From contig JBBIMW010000028.1 of assembly GCA_037444185.1 (NCBI GenBank), positions 1 to 30,820 on the forward strand: a stretch of 30,820 nucleotides of DNA, read 5' to 3'. The notes under the pieces are model-generated. The model made no database searches. It had not been told where the DNA came from and saw only the letters and a program-made list of their open reading frames with translations. Below, one piece after another: positions 8,693-16,880 of the stretch (the stretch's first letter is position 1; each line of letters starts with the position of its first letter). The position numbers and the translations under genes were made by a program. The stretch is from JAILZP01 sp037444185 (GTDB taxonomy: Bacteria; Bacillota; Desulfotomaculia; Desulfotomaculales; Desulfocucumaceae).

Positions 8693-9583
8693 TCAGTGAC
8701 TTCTACTCAGTATAAATTTTACCAGCGCCCTCAGGAATTCCGCCCGTTCCCCATAGGGCTCCAGCATCCTGAGGGCGCTCTCCGCCTCCAGGCCGGCCCT
8801 GGCCTTTGCCCCGGCAAGTCCGTACAGTGCCGGATATGTGGCCTTGTTGTTCTTAATATCGCTTCCGGAAGGCTTTCCCATATTTTTCTCATCGCCCACA
8901 ATGTCAAGTATGTCATCCGTTATTTGAAAGGCCATGCCCAGGTGTTCCGCGTATTCTGTGAGCCTGTTCAGATCTTCGTCTCCGGCGCCGGACAGAATCG
9001 CTCCGGTTCGTACTGAAGCTTTGTACATCGCTCCCGTTTTGTTTCTGTGTATATAGTCCAGCGTTTTCCCGTCCACGCCGCCCGCAGCCGACAGTATATC
9101 CACCACCTGTCCGCCGATGAGCCCGGAAGTCCCGGCGGCTCTGGAAATTTCGGACATCACCTTAATCAGTCCTTCTTGGGTAATGCTGCCCCGCAGCGGG
9201 CAGCCGGCGATCATTTCAAAGGCCATGGTGAGCATGGCGTCTCCGGCGAGTATGGCCATGGCTTCGCCAAATTTTTTGTGGCAGGTGGGCACTCCCCTTC
9301 TCAGGTCGTCATTGTCCATGGCCGGCAGGTCGTCGTGCACCAGTGAGTACGTGTGAATCAATTCAAGCGCGCAGGCCGCCGGCATGACATCGTCAACACT
9401 GCCCCCAAGCATTTCAGTGGTGGCCAGGGCCAGCGACGGCCTGAGCCTCTTTCCTCCCGAGAAAATACTGTATCTTACAGCATCATGTATAACGGAAGGA
9501 TATACTGCGGACGCCGGCAATTTTCTGTCCAGGGCCCGGTTTACCTTTTCAGACCACTTTTCCAGTTCCGACAAAAAATGCAA
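8693..9583 (-). CDS. ispA: Geranyl/farnesyl diphosphate synthase
   Basis: IspA is a trans-prenyltransferase that adds isopentenyl diphosphate to allylic diphosphates, giving the C15 (possibly C20) precursor of quinones and undecaprenyl phosphate. The 296-residue protein has both Asp-rich motifs: DDLPAMD at 84-90, with the two-residue insertion typical of bacterial FPP synthases, and DDILD at 223-227. The GGKRLRP substrate segment is at 43-49. Chain length cannot be fixed by eye. The start appears to be TTG at 9583 with GGGGGA eight bases upstream; another TTG three codons in is possible. It follows xseB by 27 bases, as in many Firmicutes. Confidence 0.94.
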   Translation of the reverse strand: MHFLSELEKWSEKVNRALDRKLPASAVYPSVIHDAVRYSIFSGGKRLRPSLALATTEMLGGSVDDVMPAACALELIHTYSLVHDDLPAMDNDDLRRGVPTCHKKFGEAMAILAGDAMLTMAFEMIAGCPLRGSITQEGLIKVMSEISRAAGTSGLIGGQVVDILSAAGGVDGKTLDYIHRNKTGAMYKASVRTGAILSGAGDEDLNRLTEYAEHLGMAFQITDDILDIVGDEKNMGKPSGSDIKNNKATYPALYGLAGAKARAGLEAESALRMLEPYGERAEFLRALVKFILSRSH

Positions 9584-9610
9584 AGGTGTTGTCCCCCAAT
9601 CCCCAGTCCA

Positions 9611-9826
9611 TCATGTAATCATTTCCTTCAGTCCGCCTTCGGCTGTCAGCAACATAATACGCTGCTCTGCTGTCTGCAGTGCAGATTGGCAAAACCTGCT
9701 AACAACGACGCCCTCGGAAAAGAGCTCCATGGCCCTTTCCAGGGGCAGTTGGCCATCCTCCAGTTCCTGCACTATTTCCTCCAGCCTTTTGACGGCGTCC
9801 TCAAAGGTCATCTTCTTTTTGGCCAT
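9611..9826 (-). CDS. xseB: Exodeoxyribonuclease VII small subunit
   Basis: XseB is the small helical subunit that binds XseA to form exonuclease VII, a single-strand-specific, metal-independent nuclease. The 71-residue protein begins MAKKKMTFEDAVKRLEEIV and carries the family pattern LEDGQLPLERAMELFSEG. The start is the ATG at 9826, with GGGAGG six bases upstream; the longer open frame upstream lacks such a site and does not resemble the family. xseB usually directly follows xseA, but here a radical SAM gene lies between them. The 55-base gap to that gene still suggests one transcript. Confidence 0.95.
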   Translation of the reverse strand: MAKKKMTFEDAVKRLEEIVQELEDGQLPLERAMELFSEGVVVSRFCQSALQTAEQRIMLLTAEGGLKEMIT

Positions 9827-9881
9827 GCTTGCGCCTCCCATCGAAACTTTGCCGTGTCTTGCAGCCTCCAGCAGTCTCCGG

Positions 9882-10874
9882 CTATGCATTTTTGTGGTAT
9901 TCTTCCAGAAATCCGGCTTTGGCCAGGGCCGGCCCGTTTAAATAGTTGAATTTTCTGCCCTGCCGGGTATTCCTGTCCGCCAGGGCCTGTTCAATCATCT
10001 GTTTTATTCTCCACCAGCTGAGGCCCCAGTTGGAGAATATCAGTTTTTCCACCGGTCCTTTGCCCACCAGGCGCTGGACCACAATCCCGGGGTCCAGGTG
10101 CTCGAGGAAGGTAACTACACTGTTGACGTAGCTCTCAAGGGGCGCGATATTTATCTCGCCGCCTTTGAACATGTCTCCCATGACTGTGTTTTCCACCACG
10201 TACAGAGAGTGCAGTTTAACGTAGCGCACACCCAGGGCGGAAATCACCTTGGCGTTTTCAACCACGTCGTCCGGGCCGTCCCAGGGCAGGTTCAGTATAA
10301 GGTGCGCGCAAACCTCCAGCCCCCTGCGGTGGATCCTCAGCACGGCGTCAATGAATTCGGCCAGGGTATGTCCCCGGTTGATTTTCCGCAGGGTGTGGTA
10401 GTTGACGGTCTGCAGGCCCAGTTCCACATCCACGCTGAGACCGCTTTCCGCCTTCAGTTTATGCAAAAAATCCAGGTAGCTGTCGTTTACGCAGTCCGGC
10501 CTGGTGGATACGGATATGCCCACCACGTCCTGCAGGCACGCCGCCCTCATGCATTCTTTGAATGCCCCGGGAGGCATATAGGTGTTTGTGAATGACTGAA
10601 AATAGACAATAAACTTCCGGGCGCCAAATCTCTTTTTATAATACTCCCTGTTCTCTTCTATCTGGCTCCTTACGGACATGCAGCTGGGAAGGCATTGGAA
10701 ACCCGAGCCTGCCTCGTCGCAAAATATGCACCCCCCGGCGCCCAAGGCGCCGTCCCTGTTCGGGCAAGTGCCGGGCAGGTTCACCGGGAGTTTGTATACT
10801 TTGTCGCCAAATTTTTCAAAAAGGTGCTTTGAATAGACATTATATCTGGAATTTTCCCCGGGCAACAGTATCAC
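9882..10874 (-). CDS. Radical SAM protein, TIGR01212/YtqA-like
   Basis: This is a 330-residue radical SAM protein of the TIGR01212 (YhcC/YtqA) family. The cluster cysteines have the family's unusual spacing, C-x11-C-x2-C (Cys37, Cys49, Cys52, within CPNRDG...GGCIFC), instead of Cx3Cx2C. The segments YFQSFTNTY, ISVSTRPDC, VELGLQT and HLILNLPWD are typical. In B. subtilis the homologue ytqA adjoins ytqB, and a homologue of ytqB (mnmM) lies further along this same string, so a role in tRNA wobble-uridine modification is a reasonable inference but is not shown here. The start is uncertain: GTG at 10874 has a weak SD; a TTG at 10865 fits a GGGAT site about ten bases upstream. Confidence 0.88.
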   Translation of the reverse strand: MILLPGENSRYNVYSKHLFEKFGDKVYKLPVNLPGTCPNRDGALGAGGCIFCDEAGSGFQCLPSCMSVRSQIEENREYYKKRFGARKFIVYFQSFTNTYMPPGAFKECMRAACLQDVVGISVSTRPDCVNDSYLDFLHKLKAESGLSVDVELGLQTVNYHTLRKINRGHTLAEFIDAVLRIHRRGLEVCAHLILNLPWDGPDDVVENAKVISALGVRYVKLHSLYVVENTVMGDMFKGGEINIAPLESYVNSVVTFLEHLDPGIVVQRLVGKGPVEKLIFSNWGLSWWRIKQMIEQALADRNTRQGRKFNYLNGPALAKAGFLEEYHKNA

Positions 10875-10888
10875 ATCCCAGGCTGCAT

Positions 10889-12130
10889 TTATTTATGATT
10901 ATATCCAATTTCAGGGGTGATGAACAGATTTTCGACAATCTCTTTCACTTCGCAGCTTGCGCCTCCGGTGTGAAGATTAACCCTCACCCTGTCTCCGGCC
11001 TTGAGGGTTTTGGCGTCCCTGACTATTCCCCCGTTGTTTTCCATCAGACAGACGGAGTATCCCCTGGCCAGGGTGGCCAGGGGGCTCAATGCGTTTAACT
11101 TGCCCACCAGTCCTGCCACATCGGCTTTTCTGGAAACCAGCATTTCCTTGATGGACTTATTGAGGTCCCTGGCGTGGGAGTCAAGGGCCAGGGACCGCGG
11201 GCCGCAAATTTTTTCCACCGGCCTTTTAAATACCGGGCTCCCAAGATATTTTTCCAGCCGGTGGCGGGAGTTTTCCAGGTGATTACCCATGGCCTTGATC
11301 ATTCTATGTCTGCATATTTCAATGGCCCGGACCACATCGGACTTTACCGGCACCACCAGTTCGGCGGCGGCGGACGGGGTGGGCGCCCTGAGGTCGGCCA
11401 CCATGTCGGCGATGGTGAAATCAGTTTCGTGCCCCACGGCCGATATAACCGGCACGGAAGAAGCCGCAATGCTCCTGGCCACCCTTTCCGTGTTGAAGGC
11501 CCACAACTCCTCCAGGGATCCCCCACCCCGGCCCGCTATAATTACATCCACCCCACCCAGCCGGTTGAGCATGCTTATTCCTCCGGAAATTTCCGCGGGG
11601 GCGGTTTCACCCTGCACCGTCACCGGCGCAATTACGATCCCGGCTCCCGGCCAGCGCCTTTTGATTATTTCCACCATGTCCCTGACCGCCGCCCCCGAGG
11701 GAGAGGTGACTATGCCTATGCACCCGGGCAGGCGGGGTATGCTTTTCTTTCTGGCGGGGTCGAAGAGCCCTTCGCGCTGCAGCTTTTCTTTGAGTTGTTC
11801 AAAGGCTTTGAAAAGTGCGCCGACACCGTCCGGTTCCATTTCCTCTACGTAAAGCTGATAGGCGCCATCTCTTTCGTAAACCGACACGAATCCCCGGATC
11901 CTTACCGCCATTCCGTTTTCAGGCACAAACAAAAGCCTTTCCGCCCGGGACCTGAACATGACGGATCTGATGCAGCCGGCGCCGTCCTTGAGGGTGAAAT
12001 ATAGATGTCCGCTGCCGGCAGCGCGGTGGTTGGAAATTTCACCCTTCACCCAGAAATTTGTCAGAATCCGGTCGTTCTCCATCAAATCCTTGATGTGTCT
12101 GGTAAGTTCATGCACTGTCAGCGTTCTCAT
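10889..12130 (-). CDS. xseA: Exodeoxyribonuclease VII large subunit
   Basis: XseA is the catalytic subunit of exonuclease VII, which degrades single-stranded DNA to oligonucleotides in repair. From the ATG at 12130 the protein has 413 residues. It has an N-terminal OB-fold (ILTNFWVKGEISNHR near residue 21) and a catalytic core with GIVTSPSGAA and the signature DVIIAGRGGGSLEELWAFN. Conserved ISAVGHETDFTIAD and RAPTPSAAAEL blocks follow. GGGGGA lies five bases before the start. The open frame continues upstream, but the extra 22 residues have no family match. It is the first gene after the folD terminator, so a promoter is expected at about 12135-12200; none is clear. Confidence 0.95.
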   Translation of the reverse strand: MRTLTVHELTRHIKDLMENDRILTNFWVKGEISNHRAAGSGHLYFTLKDGAGCIRSVMFRSRAERLLFVPENGMAVRIRGFVSVYERDGAYQLYVEEMEPDGVGALFKAFEQLKEKLQREGLFDPARKKSIPRLPGCIGIVTSPSGAAVRDMVEIIKRRWPGAGIVIAPVTVQGETAPAEISGGISMLNRLGGVDVIIAGRGGGSLEELWAFNTERVARSIAASSVPVISAVGHETDFTIADMVADLRAPTPSAAAELVVPVKSDVVRAIEICRHRMIKAMGNHLENSRHRLEKYLGSPVFKRPVEKICGPRSLALDSHARDLNKSIKEMLVSRKADVAGLVGKLNALSPLATLARGYSVCLMENNGGIVRDAKTLKAGDRVRVNLHTGGASCEVKEIVENLFITPEIGYNHK

Positions 12131-12200
12131 GCGGTCCCCCAATAATGAGCTGCATAAGCTTTTTATTATCATATTTTGGCAATAAAGGAGTGTCAAGCAT

Positions 12201-12231
12201 CAAAAAGAAAAACCCCCGGATAATCCGGGGG
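12201..12231 (-). terminator. Rho-independent terminator after folD
   Basis: A perfect stem CCCCCGGAT/ATCCGGGGG (12213-12231, single central base) is followed on the minus strand by TTTTTCTTTTTG (12212-12201). It closes the nfnA-nfnB-folD transcript and separates it from xseA. The dispersed repeat copy A lies between it and the folD stop codon. Confidence 0.92.
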
Positions 12232-12236
12232 CAGTG

Positions 12237-12291
12237 CTGGATTCTGACTCCTGGATTCTGGATTCCAGTCGCCCGAAGGGCGAATTTGTTC
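12237..12291 (-). repeat. Dispersed intergenic repeat, copy A
   Basis: Starting at the base after the folD TAA, the minus strand reads GAACAAATTCGCCCTTCGGG, then CGACTGGAATCCAGAATCCA and a tail of further CAGAATCCAG units. The first part forms a small hairpin (CGCCC-TTC-GGGCG). Matching copies lie at 29954-30011 and 20530-20590, with a degenerate one at 1595-1621. Confidence 0.8.
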
Positions 12292-13179
12292 TTATTTGAT
12301 GCCCAGGTTTTGCTTGAAGGCGGCCAGGGTGTTTTTCATCAGCATGGTGATGGTCATGGGGCCTACCCCTCCCGGAACCGGCGTAATCAGGCCGGCCTTT
12401 TCCCTTACTTTTTCAAAGTCCACGTCCCCGGCCAGCTTGGCCTTCCCCTCCGGGGTCATGCCGATCCTGTTGACCCCCACGTCAATGACGGCCGCGCCCT
12501 CCTTGACCATGTCCGCTGTGACGTAGTTGGCCCTGCCGGCGGCAACGATAAGTATGTCGGCCATTCTGGTGTAGTGTCCCACATCCTTGGTTCCGGTATG
12601 GACGACGGTCACTGTCGAATTGGCGCCCTTGGCCTTTTGCAGCATGATGTTGGCAATGGGCTTGCCCACGATGTTGCTCCGGCCCACAACCACCACGTGG
12701 GCGCCGGCGGTTTCCACGCCGCCCCTTACCAGAAGCTCCTGAATTCCGGCCGGTGTGCAGGGCAGGAAAACACCCTCGCCGATTACCAGCCTGCCGACAT
12801 TGACCGGGTGGAAGGCGTCCACATCCTTGTCGGGGTTGATGGCGTAGAGAACCTTTGTTTCATCGACATGCTTCGGCAGCGGTAGCTGTACCAGAATGCC
12901 GTTGATACTGTCGTCATTGTTGTATTTGTCAATTAGCGCCAGGAGCTGTTCTTCGGTAATATCCGCAGGCTGGTCGTCCTGGATGGAGTAAAATCCCAGT
13001 TCCTTGGCGGTTTTCTGCTTTCCCGTGACATAGCTTACCGAGGCGGGGTTTTCTCCCACCAGAATCGTCACCAGGCCGGGCACTTTGTTGTACTTGGACT
13101 TCAGTATTTCGACTTCGGCTTTGATTTCCTCCCTGATCTGCTTGGCGACTTCAACGCCGGAAATAATTTTGGCAGACAT
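12292..13179 (-). CDS. folD: Methylenetetrahydrofolate dehydrogenase/cyclohydrolase
   Basis: FolD is bifunctional: it interconverts 5,10-methylene-THF, methenyl-THF and 10-formyl-THF using NADP(H) in the cytoplasm. The 295-residue protein has the SYVTGKQK segment with catalytic Lys54, QLPLP (98-102), the Rossmann motif VGRSNIVGKP (165-174) and the cyclohydrolase-family signature TPVPGGVGPMT (266-276). The ATG start has GGAGGAG upstream. It follows nfnB by 26 bases and is the last gene before a strong terminator. Co-transcription with the NADPH-generating Nfn complex fits a role in one-carbon flow (acetyl-CoA pathway or purine synthesis). Confidence 0.97.
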   Translation of the reverse strand: MSAKIISGVEVAKQIREEIKAEVEILKSKYNKVPGLVTILVGENPASVSYVTGKQKTAKELGFYSIQDDQPADITEEQLLALIDKYNNDDSINGILVQLPLPKHVDETKVLYAINPDKDVDAFHPVNVGRLVIGEGVFLPCTPAGIQELLVRGGVETAGAHVVVVGRSNIVGKPIANIMLQKAKGANSTVTVVHTGTKDVGHYTRMADILIVAAGRANYVTADMVKEGAAVIDVGVNRIGMTPEGKAKLAGDVDFEKVREKAGLITPVPGGVGPMTITMLMKNTLAAFKQNLGIK

Positions 13180-13205
13180 GTCAATCTCCTCCTGGTTTCC
13201 ATTGT

Positions 13206-14624
13206 TTATTTATTGCCGATTAGATATTGGTGGATGGACCTGGCCCCCACCTTGCCGGCCCCCATGGCCAGAATAACCGTGGCGGCCCCGGTCACTACGT
13301 CCCCGCCGGCGTACACACCGGGCTTGGACGTGGCCCCGGTCTCCGGGTCGGCCACAATGTTGCCCTTCTTGCTTACTTCCAGGCCCTTAGTGGTTCTTGG
13401 CACCAGAGGGTTGGGCCCCTGCCCGATGGCCACCACCACGGTGTCCACTTCCATTGCATATTCAGAGCCGGGAATGGGCACCGGGCTGCGGCGGCCCGAG
13501 GCGTCCGGCTCGCCCAGCTCGTACTTGAGACACTCCATGGCCTTGACCACCCCGTTTTCATCGCCTATAATCCTGGTGGGGCTGGTCAGAAAGGCGAATT
13601 TGACTCCCTCCTCGTGGGCGTGCTCCACTTCCTCGCGCCTTGCCGGCAATTCTTTTTCGGACCGGCGGTAGACAATCCAGGACTCCCCGGCGCCAAGCCG
13701 CAGCGCGGTTCTGGCGGCGTCCATGGCTACGTTTCCGCCGCCCAGCACGGCCACTCTCCTGCCTGTTTTAATGGGGGTGTCCCAGCTGGGGAATAGATAG
13801 GCCTTCATTAGGTTGGTCCTGGTGAGGAACTCGTTGGCCGAATACACGCCGCAGTAGTTTTCTCCGGGAATGTTCATGAAATAGGGTAAACCCGCTCCGG
13901 TGCCTATAAACACCGCGTTGAAACCGCCCTGTTCCATGAGTTCATCCACCGTGGCGAATTTGCCCACCACGGAGTTGACCTCAATTTCAACTCCCAGCTT
14001 TTTGAGGTTGTCCACCTCTGCCTGGACTACGTCCTTGGGCAGGCGGAACTCCGGAATCCCGTACATAAGCACTCCGCCGGCCACATGGAGGGCTTCAAAA
14101 ACAATTACCCTGTGGCCCATCCTGGCCAAGTCGGCGGCGCAGGTCAGTCCGGCCGGCCCGGAACCCACCACGGCCACCTTGAATCCCGTGGGAGGGGCAA
14201 CTTCCGGTATGGCGACCCCGGTGGCCAGCTCCCAGTCGGCGCAAAACCTCTCCAGCCTACCGATGCCCACAGGCTCGTGTTTCTTGCCCAGGGTACAGTA
14301 TTTCTCGCACTGGCTTTCCTGGGGGCAGACCCTTCCACAGACGGCGGGCAGGGCGTTTTTCTCCTTTATCTTGGCTATGGCGCCGGTGAAATCCCCTTCG
14401 GCGGCCAGTTTCAAGAATGCCGGTATATCGACCTCCACCGGGCAGCCCTGGCGGCATGGCTCCTTTTTACAGTGAAGGCAGCGCCGGGCCTCGGCGACGG
14501 CGGTTTCGGGCGGGTAGCCCAGGGCCACCTCGGTAAAGTTCCTGGACCTCAATTCAGCGTCCTGGGCCGGCATAGGATTTTTATTCGGCACAATCTTTTT
14601 TTTCTCTTTCGGATCCTCCGTCAT
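13206..14624 (-). CDS. nfnB: NfnB, large subunit of NADH-dependent ferredoxin:NADP oxidoreductase
   Basis: NfnB is the FAD- and NADPH-binding subunit of the electron-bifurcating transhydrogenase NfnAB; it is often annotated as glutamate synthase small chain. The 472-residue protein has an N-terminal two-[4Fe-4S] domain with cysteines 49, 52, 57, 61, 96, 100, 106 and 110. Glu103 lies in the second cluster and may match the Glu ligand known for NfnB. The FAD motif is VVGSGPAGLTCA (152-163), and an NADP motif VAVLGGGNVAMDAARTA lies in the second half. The glutaminase and large-chain parts of glutamate synthase are absent. Instead it overlaps nfnA by four bases (ATGA), which decides for Nfn. Confidence 0.9.
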   Translation of the reverse strand: MTEDPKEKKKIVPNKNPMPAQDAELRSRNFTEVALGYPPETAVAEARRCLHCKKEPCRQGCPVEVDIPAFLKLAAEGDFTGAIAKIKEKNALPAVCGRVCPQESQCEKYCTLGKKHEPVGIGRLERFCADWELATGVAIPEVAPPTGFKVAVVGSGPAGLTCAADLARMGHRVIVFEALHVAGGVLMYGIPEFRLPKDVVQAEVDNLKKLGVEIEVNSVVGKFATVDELMEQGGFNAVFIGTGAGLPYFMNIPGENYCGVYSANEFLTRTNLMKAYLFPSWDTPIKTGRRVAVLGGGNVAMDAARTALRLGAGESWIVYRRSEKELPARREEVEHAHEEGVKFAFLTSPTRIIGDENGVVKAMECLKYELGEPDASGRRSPVPIPGSEYAMEVDTVVVAIGQGPNPLVPRTTKGLEVSKKGNIVADPETGATSKPGVYAGGDVVTGAATVILAMGAGKVGARSIHQYLIGNK

Positions 14625-15487
14625 TGTTTACCACCCCCGCAACCGCACCGGTGGGAGAGCTTTTCCTTGTATATGTCCCTGGCCCGCTGCTCTTCCTCGC
14701 GGAAATAGGCGCCGCGGCGCGAAAGCTCCAGCCAGTCCACTTCATGGCCGTCGAACTCCGGACCGTCCACACAGACAAATTTTGTTTTGCCGCCCACCGA
14801 TACCCGGCAGCAACCGCACATGCCGGTGCCGTCCACCATCAGCGCGTTCAGGCTGACGATGGTCTTCAGGCCGTATTCCCTGGTCAGATTGCTGCATGCC
14901 CTCATCATGGGCTGGGGGCCGATGGCGATAACAAGGTTTATATTCTCCTTTCCCCTGGCCTCTATAATCTCTTTCATCACGTCGGTGACGAATCCCTTCC
15001 GGACGTACGACCCGTCATCGGTGGTGATGTGCAGTTCACTGCAGGCCGCCCTCATTTTGTCCTCCCAGAACATCAGTTCACCGGTCCTGGAGCCGATGAC
15101 CCCGATGACGTGGTTGCCCGCGCTTTTCAATTCCCTGGCTATGGGGTGCACCGGGGCGATGCCCACTCCGCCGCCCACCACCACAACGGTTCCGAAATTT
15201 TCAATGTGCGACGGCTCACCCAGCGGTCCCACGAAGTCCTTGACGCAATCCCCGGCGTTTAATGCGCCCAGTTGCCCGGTGGTTTTGCCCACTTCCTGAA
15301 ACACGATGGTGATTGTCCCTTTCTCGCGGTCAAAGTCGGCAATGGTAAGGGGAATCCTCTCCCCCTCGCCGTCGATGCGAAGTATTACAAACTGCCCTGC
15401 GCTGCAGCTTTTCGCAACCTTCGGCGCCTCGATTGCCATTAGTTTGATAATTGGAGAGAACACTTCTTTTGCCAGAATTTTGTACAA
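14621..15487 (-). CDS. nfnA: NfnA, small subunit of NADH-dependent ferredoxin:NADP oxidoreductase
   Basis: NfnA is the NADH- and FAD-binding subunit that couples NADPH, NADH and ferredoxin by flavin-based bifurcation. The 288-residue protein has a ferredoxin-reductase-like FAD domain with RIPLTIAD (44-51) and a nucleotide motif VVVVGGGVGIAPVHP (101-115). A C-terminal [2Fe-2S] site reads MVDGTGMCGCCRV plus FVCVDGPEFDGH. Likely ligands are Asp219, Cys224, Cys227 and Cys239, matching the unusual Asp-ligated cluster of NfnA. The start is TTG with GGAGGGG six bases upstream. It follows a probable terminator after nusB, so it likely heads the nfnA-nfnB-folD operon; no clear promoter was found. Confidence 0.92.
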   Translation of the reverse strand: MYKILAKEVFSPIIKLMAIEAPKVAKSCSAGQFVILRIDGEGERIPLTIADFDREKGTITIVFQEVGKTTGQLGALNAGDCVKDFVGPLGEPSHIENFGTVVVVGGGVGIAPVHPIARELKSAGNHVIGVIGSRTGELMFWEDKMRAACSELHITTDDGSYVRKGFVTDVMKEIIEARGKENINLVIAIGPQPMMRACSNLTREYGLKTIVSLNALMVDGTGMCGCCRVSVGGKTKFVCVDGPEFDGHEVDWLELSRRGAYFREEEQRARDIYKEKLSHRCGCGGGKQ

Positions 15488-15585
15488 ACACTACCCCTCC
15501 GTTAAGTCCTCTCACCTTGTTGATGAATATTTTCTATGACACCGGCTCAATTCCTTCCTTATATGCGACTTATGGACAAAATTTT

Positions 15586-15621
15586 AAAAAAATAAAGGTG
15601 CCCTGCGATGCCGGCGCCCTT
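15586..15621 (-). terminator. Probable Rho-independent terminator after nusB
   Basis: Minus-strand AAGGGCGCC (15621-15613) and GGGCACCTT (15603-15595) pair with one bulge on each side. They are followed by TATTTTTTT (15594-15586). The structure starts nine bases after the nusB stop codon. The bulges lower confidence, but the T-tract and position fit a terminator of the asp23-nusB transcript. Confidence 0.6.
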
Positions 15622-15630
15622 GTTGAAAAT

Positions 15631-16074
15631 TTATTTTTCCGTTTCATTTCCGGCGTTTCCGCCGGAGACCGGCTCCCTGGACCAATTGGCCACCTGGGCC
15701 AGAATGCCGTTAACAAACCTGCCGGAATCGTTTCCGCCGAATGTTTTGGCCAGTTCCACGGCCTCGTTCACCGCAACCCCGAAGGGTATGTCTTCCCGGT
15801 ATAATATTTCAAATATAGCCATGCGCATTATATTGTGATCCACCCTGGCCAGCCTTTCAATATTCCAGTCCCGGCTAAGGGCCGCTATTATTGTGTCAAT
15901 TTCCTGCAGGCGTCCTATGGACCCCAAAACCAGCTCCCTGGCGAAACTGAGGTCCTCCTGCGACAAGCCGTTCAATTCAGTGATATCGGTCATTGCCTTT
16001 TCAGGGTCGGCTCCTCCCACATCCACTTGGTACAGTGACTGCAGAGCGGCCTCCCTGGCCTGTCTTCTGCCCAT
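15631..16074 (-). CDS. nusB: NusB transcription antitermination factor
   Basis: NusB binds boxA RNA with NusE (S10) and supports rRNA antitermination. The 147-residue all-helical protein starts MGRRQAREAALQSLYQ, the RNA-binding N terminus. It has the family segments IDTIIAALSRDWNIERLARVD and FGVAVNEAVELAKTFGG, followed by RFVNGILAQVA. The ATG start has GGGAGGG upstream. It is the last gene after asp23-amaP-DUF2273, an order common in Peptococcaceae, and a probable terminator follows. Confidence 0.96.
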   Translation of the reverse strand: MGRRQAREAALQSLYQVDVGGADPEKAMTDITELNGLSQEDLSFARELVLGSIGRLQEIDTIIAALSRDWNIERLARVDHNIMRMAIFEILYREDIPFGVAVNEAVELAKTFGGNDSGRFVNGILAQVANWSREPVSGGNAGNETEK

Positions 16075-16096
16075 GTCAGCCCTCCCGGAAAACGGC

Positions 16097-16315
16097 TTAC
16101 TTTTCCCTGAAGCGGCCGTTGAATAGATGCCTCAGGTCCGTTTTGCCGTCAATCTGCCTGCCAATATAATAACCGGCAATTATGCACAAAGATACGAAAA
16201 CAGCCTTTAAAATTCCGTAAGTAATGGCAAACCAGCCGAATGCCAGCCCCAAAGCCACTCCGGCCACCTTGCCGCGGTTTTTCCTGATTGTCTCCAGTAT
16301 TTGTCCGGTTTCCAC
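16097..16315 (-). CDS. Small DUF2273 membrane protein
   Basis: This 72-residue protein has two hydrophobic stretches, about 17-35 (VAGVALGLAFGWFAITYGI) and 36-53 (VFVSLCIIAGYYIG). The pattern matches the DUF2273 family, which is regularly encoded beside Asp23 and AmaP. The presumed location is the cell membrane with the Asp23 envelope-stress complex; no biochemical activity is known. It lies 22 bases after amaP and 22 before nusB, in a tight operon. The C terminus (GRFREK) is basic. Confidence 0.88.
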   Translation of the reverse strand: METGQILETIRKNRGKVAGVALGLAFGWFAITYGILKAVFVSLCIIAGYYIGRQIDGKTDLRHLFNGRFREK

Positions 16316-16337
16316 GGGCGCACCCCTTCAGTCAGAC

Positions 16338-16868
16338 TTATTCAACCCGCATTTTCTGGGCGGCGATACTGTCCACCGATATATGGATGTCATGAACATC
16401 AATTCCGGCCACTTCCAGAACCTTTTCCCTGACATTGCTCTGGAGGGCGGCGGAAATCAGGGGTATATTTACATCCGGTGTCACCGCCGCCCTTATCCTG
16501 ATGCCTATGCCCCTGGGCACGGATACCACGGTGGCCCGGGCCTCCTTTATCCCCTTTTGGTCCAGGGTCACCTTCTCCACCAGCGATTCTACGGCGGCAA
16601 GGGCTATGCGGACTTTGCCCAGGGAACCCTCCTGCACCACGGCGTGTTTTTTCTCCGGGTGCAGGCCTTGCCAGAATAGCCTGATTCCGGCCAAAAAACA
16701 GACAATAAGTAAAGCGTAGGTTGTTTCGTAGAATCCAGGCATGCCTGATAAGGCCTCCAAAGCAGCCCGGACATAGGTCCAGCCGGCCAGGGACGCCCCT
16801 GCGGCCAAAGCCGCCAGCATGCCGCCCAGTGCGTAAACCACCATCAAACCCCGGTCAAAAGGGTTCAT
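16338..16868 (-). CDS. amaP: AmaP, membrane anchor of alkaline-shock protein Asp23
   Basis: AmaP anchors the abundant Asp23 protein at the membrane in Gram-positives. The 176-residue protein has two N-terminal transmembrane helices (about 9-32 and 48-66) and a cytoplasmic domain, including VPRGIGIRIRAAVTPDVNIP, that resembles the Asp23 fold. I use the ATG at 16868, because GGGGGA lies seven bases upstream of it; an in-frame TTG two codons earlier is too close to that site. It starts 12 bases after the asp23 stop. Family assignment rests on architecture plus operon context. Confidence 0.88.
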   Translation of the reverse strand: MNPFDRGLMVVYALGGMLAALAAGASLAGWTYVRAALEALSGMPGFYETTYALLIVCFLAGIRLFWQGLHPEKKHAVVQEGSLGKVRIALAAVESLVEKVTLDQKGIKEARATVVSVPRGIGIRIRAAVTPDVNIPLISAALQSNVREKVLEVAGIDVHDIHISVDSIAAQKMRVE

Positions 16869-16880
16869 TGGCAATTCCCC

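Noticed and set aside
11174..12004. Long open frame on the plus strand opposite xseA
   Set aside because: It is a mirror of the high-GC xseA coding frame, has low-complexity Arg/Gly/Pro/His composition and no recognisable domain, while xseA is unmistakable.
13206..14624. Glutamate synthase small subunit as the function of this gene
   Set aside because: It matches the family, but there is no large glutamate synthase subunit nearby, and it overlaps nfnA with the Asp-ligated [2Fe-2S] motif. NfnB is the better call.
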